Of a stretch of DNA of 64,000 bases, positions 60,955 through 64,000 are shown one piece after another. This DNA comes from Rossellomorea aquimaris (GTDB lineage: Bacteria; Bacillota; Bacilli; Bacillales; Fictibacillaceae). Positions within the stretch are counted from its first letter, which is position 1. Each line of letters opens with the position of its first letter. A program made the translations under genes and the position numbers. The stretch is taken from the NCBI GenBank assembly GCA_020524245.1, contig JAIVLN010000002.1, positions 186,001 through 250,000 of the forward strand, written 5' to 3'. The notes beneath the pieces are model-generated. The model made no database searches and had not been told where the DNA came from. It saw nothing but the letters and a program-made list of their open reading frames with translations.

Positions 60955-61539
60955 CTACTGTTGAAGTGCTTTAATATCGTTGATGACCTCTTCGTCATCT
61001 TCGTTCGAACGGCTCACACCGTCGTAACGCGTACGGACAATGCCTTCCTGATCGACAAGATAGAACGCCGTACCGTGCGTGACCTGATCATCGTCTTGTG
61101 GTTTCTGCACGATCGTCTTGAAGCTTTCTTTTGCGAGCGCTTCAATTTCAGACTGCTCATAACCCGTTAAGAAATGCCAGTTGGAAAAGTCAGCATCAAA
61201 CTTCTGACCGAATTCCTTCAGCACTTCCGGAGAATCGACCGTAGGATCGACACTGAACGAAACGATCTCTACGTTCTCAAGGCCTTCCTTCTTCATGTTC
61301 TGCTGAAGGCTCGCCATGTGATTCGTCATCGGCGGGCATACCGTTTCACAATTGGTAAAAATGAAATCGGCAATCCATACCTTGCCTTTCAAATCTTCCA
61401 GGCTGACAGATTCGCCATCCTGGTTCGTATAAGTAAAGGATTGTACTTCAAAATCATAATCATCCGGCTTGTCCAAACCGCAAGCGGAAAGGAGCGTGAG
61501 GACAAAAAGGATGCTAAGTGTTGAGACTAATTTTTTCAA
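60955..61539 (-). CDS. SCO family copper chaperone lipoprotein
   Basis: A 194-residue lipoprotein. Lipobox LLSAC (Cys20) follows the signal sequence. The copper/thioredoxin-fold motif FTNCETVCPPM gives Cys64 and Cys68, and His155 (VTHGTAFYLVD) is the third ligand. It delivers copper to the CuA site of cytochrome c oxidase (known role of Sco/YpmQ). The start is TTG, 6 bases after AAAGGAGC; longer ORF starts upstream lack one. Confidence 0.92.
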   Translation of the reverse strand: MKKLVSTLSILFVLTLLSACGLDKPDDYDFEVQSFTYTNQDGESVSLEDLKGKVWIADFIFTNCETVCPPMTNHMASLQQNMKKEGLENVEIVSFSVDPTVDSPEVLKEFGQKFDADFSNWHFLTGYEQSEIEALAKESFKTIVQKPQDDDQVTHGTAFYLVDQEGIVRTRYDGVSRSNEDDEEVINDIKALQQ

Positions 61540-61628
61540 AATAAAGCTCCTTTCTAACTCCACTACTGCCATTGTACCTAGAGGGCGACGGTCGATTCAA
61601 GTCCCGAATGGTACAAAGCAGTGACAGT

Positions 61629-62066
61629 TTATTCAGATTTTGCTACGGTTACTTGCTGTTTCGGCATCGTATGCATGCTTCTTGCTGTCACATGGGACTG
61701 GACGAAGTACGTTCCTTCTTCATCAAACGTTGTTTCGATTGAGTACATTCCTTCCCCATCGTTGCTCGCTTCGATCATCTGGCTATCGTCTTTCGTGCCC
61801 TCTTTCCAGACTTCGAACGTCACTTCATCAGCATCGGCGACATGTTCTTTCCCTTGGGTGACCATCGCTTTGAACGTGACGGTCTCTCCTTGCTTCACCT
61901 CTTCAGGTCCATTGAGCTTCACTTCAAGGGCTTCCATGGATGGATCCTCTTCGTGATCGCCATGACTTTCGTCTTCTGAATGTCCTTCGTGACTTTCTTG
62001 ATCCCCGCAAGCGGCCAAGACAAGCATCAATACAAACAACGGCAGAAATAACTTAATTTTCTTCAT
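61629..62066 (-). CDS. YtkA/FixH-like lipoprotein with metal-binding motif
   Basis: A 145-residue lipoprotein. The signal LVLAACG (Cys20) is followed by a His/Glu/Asp-rich stretch (HEGHSEDESHGDHEED), then a beta-sandwich of the YtkA type. The conserved end of the domain, VTARSMHTMPKQQV, contains a Met-His-x-Met motif that suits copper binding. ATG at 62066 follows GAAAGGACG. Located beside SCO and CtaG. Confidence 0.82.
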   Translation of the reverse strand: MKKIKLFLPLFVLMLVLAACGDQESHEGHSEDESHGDHEEDPSMEALEVKLNGPEEVKQGETVTFKAMVTQGKEHVADADEVTFEVWKEGTKDDSQMIEASNDGEGMYSIETTFDEEGTYFVQSHVTARSMHTMPKQQVTVAKSE

Positions 62067-62180
62067 ATATGTACGTCCTTTCAATCTGTTATGACTAGCT
62101 TCTATTCTAACCCTATAAAAAAATGCGTAAACGAACAAGCCTTACTCAAGCAGGTTCTGTGAAGGTTTCTTGACAGATAT

Positions 62181-62216
62181 AAAAGGATACTGTTTAAGTT
62201 CAAACAGCATCCTTTC
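62181..62216. terminator. Terminator after the His-rich gene
   Basis: AAGGATACTGTTT / AAACAGCATCCTT imperfect 13-bp stem with T-rich tail on the minus strand. Confidence 0.75.
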
Positions 62217-62225
62217 TTCCTACCC

Positions 62226-62699
62226 CTAGTAAAATTTCTCGTTTGTCTCCCACGACTCAACCATTTTGTGCGCCATTTTCGGCGGAATTCCCTTCCCTAG
62301 CAAGTAACTGATTGCCGCCACTTCCGTCATGGCATGCTTGTAGGACGTATGCTTCGCTTCCTTCATGCCATAGTCCACCCACTTGTCGACCTTCATCAAC
62401 GTCTCATGCTTCAGATGATGTCCGTGATGATGGTGGTGATGGTGGTGCATATCTTTTTCCATTTGGTATGGCATATAGCCCATGTAGTGCGGGTTATGAC
62501 CGTCCATGTGATGCGGGTTTGGTCCACCCATATCAAAAGGACCAGGACCTTCCATATGATATGGCATCGGCATACCTTCCATATGGTAAGGCATTTCCTC
62601 TTGCATATGATAAGACATTGATTCATCCATCTGATAAGACTGAGACTCCATATCGTAAGGGCTTCCCCATGCCCCTTTCGGCTTTTTCTTTTTGAACAT
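62226..62699 (-). CDS. His/Met-rich protein
   Basis: A 157-residue protein. After MFKKKKPKGAWGSPYDM, a repeat-like region (about 15-82) of YHMEG, PYHMEGP and HHMDG units is rich in His, Met, Pro and Gly. A run of eight His (about 85-92) follows. The C-terminal half is an ordinary helical domain, MKVDKWVDYGMKEAKHTSYKH to EKFY. It has no signal sequence. The composition suggests metal binding (copper or nickel) or a spore-coat role; both are inference. GGAGAGGTG precedes the ATG. Confidence 0.7.
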   Translation of the reverse strand: MFKKKKPKGAWGSPYDMESQSYQMDESMSYHMQEEMPYHMEGMPMPYHMEGPGPFDMGGPNPHHMDGHNPHYMGYMPYQMEKDMHHHHHHHHGHHLKHETLMKVDKWVDYGMKEAKHTSYKHAMTEVAAISYLLGKGIPPKMAHKMVESWETNEKFY

Positions 62700-62858
62700 G
62701 CTTGACACCTCTCCGTTAGAATTCAATTCACCATCATCATATGTCCAACCTGGTCCATCTGCGCAATAATTCCACAGACACCTAGACAGCCTGTTTAATT
62801 TGAACCTCTCCCCCACATACTAACCAGGAGTTCACATTTCAGAGGATGATTTAAGGTG

Positions 62859-64000
62859 ATGCGGAAAATGCTAGCAGTTTTCATTGTACTTCTACTCTTA
62901 TTGATCGCTTTATATTGGTTCGGTTTTACCACTGATGCGAAAGGTTTGGAAGACCGCTCGACAATCAAAGTTTCAAAACCAGTCGTGTTGCTGGTCGTGG
63001 ATTCCTTGATGGATGAACCTCTTCGAGCAGCCATTTCGGAAGGTCGCGCTCCCGCCCTCCAGTTTTTAATGGAAAAAGGACTGTACTATCCTGAGATCAT
63101 CAGCTCATACCCGACGATGTCCGTCACGATTGACAGCACGTTGTTGACGGGGACATACGCAGATAAACATCGCCTGCCAGGCCTTGTCTGGTATGATGAG
63201 TCCGAGCAACGGGTTATCAATTATGGAAGTGCACGCGGGGAAATCATGCGTCTCGGTACGAAAAAAGTGCTTTTTGATGGTGTCTATCAGATGAATCACG
63301 ATCATTTGAGCGAAAAAGTGGAGACCATTCACGAAGCGCTTCATCAGGATAGACTTTCGTCCGCTTCCATCAACGGGATGATCTACCGCGGAGATGTTGA
63401 ACAACACTTAAGCGTCCCGAGAGCGATTTCCGGTTTGAACTTTTTACCGAAAAATCTTGAGATTGAAGGACCTGAACTGTTTGTGCTCGGGAGCTTGTCC
63501 CGATATAATTCGAAAAACCAGATGAGGGGTACCGCCTGGCAAGCGTTCGGGATGAACGATTCTTTCGCGATCGAAGAAATGAAGCACTTAATTGTAAAGG
63601 ATAAAATGCCTGCCTTTTCGCTCGTGTATATGTCTGACCTCGATAAGTCCGTCCATAAAAAGGGACGGATGGATTTGAAAGGCGTAGAGAAAGTGGACAA
63701 AGAGATTAGGAAACTGTTAGATGCCTATGGATCCTGGGAAGAAGCGAAAGATCAAGCGGTATGGGTGGTGCTCGGAGATAGTGGTCAAGCACGCGTGAAG
63801 GATAAGGATGAAAACGCATTGATTCGGCTCGCTTCTCTTACCGACCATTACCAGGTAGATGTAGGAACGAAGCCCCCAGATGCCGATGATCAACTCGTCT
63901 TCGCGTTGAATGAACGGATGGCGTACATTTATTTGATGGATGACAGCCTCGCATACAAGGATGTCGTCTCGATGGTGAGTACGGATGACCGGATAGGATG
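62859..64000 (+). CDS. Membrane-anchored alkaline-phosphatase-superfamily protein, truncated
   Basis: 380 residues are visible before the window ends. A transmembrane helix (about 3-20) precedes a type I phosphodiesterase/nucleotide pyrophosphatase domain. PVVLLVVDSLMDEPL supplies the first metal Asp, SYPTMSVTIDSTLLTGTY the nucleophile Thr region, and LPGLVWYDE the typical following loop; VVLGDSGQ is a later metal site. The substrate may be a lipid-linked or nucleotide phosphate. ATG at 62859 or 62868. Confidence 0.85.
   Translation, partial: MRKMLAVFIVLLLLLIALYWFGFTTDAKGLEDRSTIKVSKPVVLLVVDSLMDEPLRAAISEGRAPALQFLMEKGLYYPEIISSYPTMSVTIDSTLLTGTYADKHRLPGLVWYDESEQRVINYGSARGEIMRLGTKKVLFDGVYQMNHDHLSEKVETIHEALHQDRLSSASINGMIYRGDVEQHLSVPRAISGLNFLPKNLEIEGPELFVLGSLSRYNSKNQMRGTAWQAFGMNDSFAIEEMKHLIVKDKMPAFSLVYMSDLDKSVHKKGRMDLKGVEKVDKEIRKLLDAYGSWEEAKDQAVWVVLGDSGQARVKDKDENALIRLASLTDHYQVDVGTKPPDADDQLVFALNERMAYIYLMDDSLAYKDVVSMVSTDDRIG

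Overview
The window is chromosomal DNA from an endospore-forming member of the Bacillaceae (Bacillota). The evidence is AGGAGG-type ribosome binding sites, frequent TTG and GTG starts, an S-box (SAM-I) riboswitch before a methionine gene, and a spore-coat locus with sigma-K-like promoters. Genus and species cannot be fixed from the sequence alone. I saw no rRNA, tRNA, CRISPR array, complete insertion sequence or prophage.

Layout. 1-7 kb: the 5' part of metX (cut by the window edge) behind its SAM riboswitch, a GNAT gene, a 21-bp degenerate tandem repeat, an SgrR-type regulator divergent from an MFS exporter, a lipoprotein and a TIM-barrel isomerase-like protein. 7-20 kb: spore-surface region. 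It holds a CotG-like SSGK-repeat protein, a CotS-family kinase-like protein, a CotSA-like glycosyltransferase, a degenerate CotS paralogue, an acidic coat-type protein, two tandem small paralogous genes, three sugar-nucleotide genes (ytcB, ytcA and ytdA types), a polysaccharide deacetylase / DedA / UgtP-like operon, and the coat kinase CotH. Three of these transcription units (CotG-like, small pair, CotH) share an AC-N16-CATA promoter; a fourth (CotS-like) has a weaker match. CotH and a serine-rich CotG-like protein so close together suggest a kinase and its substrate. 20-28 kb: TspO, methyltransferase, two alpha/beta hydrolases, a DoxX-pirin operon behind two copies of an MhqR-type operator, a PadR-DUF4188 pair behind tandem inverted repeats, and the remnant of a GNAT gene. 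28-37 kb: secreted subtilase with C-terminal SLH-like motifs, paiB, an APC permease, a secreted M14 carboxypeptidase and an EamA exporter.

37-60 kb: a dense, mostly minus-strand stretch of small enzymes and membrane proteins (NUDIX, GNAT, methyltransferase, nucleoside phosphorylase, SGNH esterase, ABC-type ATPase, M29 aminopeptidase, glutaminase, DUF2332, DUF1206). Many overlap by 4-14 bases. Two genes are split by an in-frame TAA, a 21-bp repeat encodes a heptad coiled coil, and two 59-bp palindromic elements are dispersed between genes. 60-64 kb: CtaG, SCO and a YtkA/FixH-like lipoprotein, all tied to copper delivery to cytochrome oxidase, followed by a His/Met-rich protein and a truncated membrane-anchored phosphodiesterase.

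The items most worth following up are the sigma-K-like promoter set with the CotH/CotG-like pair and pseudokinase, the two small paralogous genes, the repeat families (21-bp, 20-bp and 59-bp), and the in-frame TAA genes.
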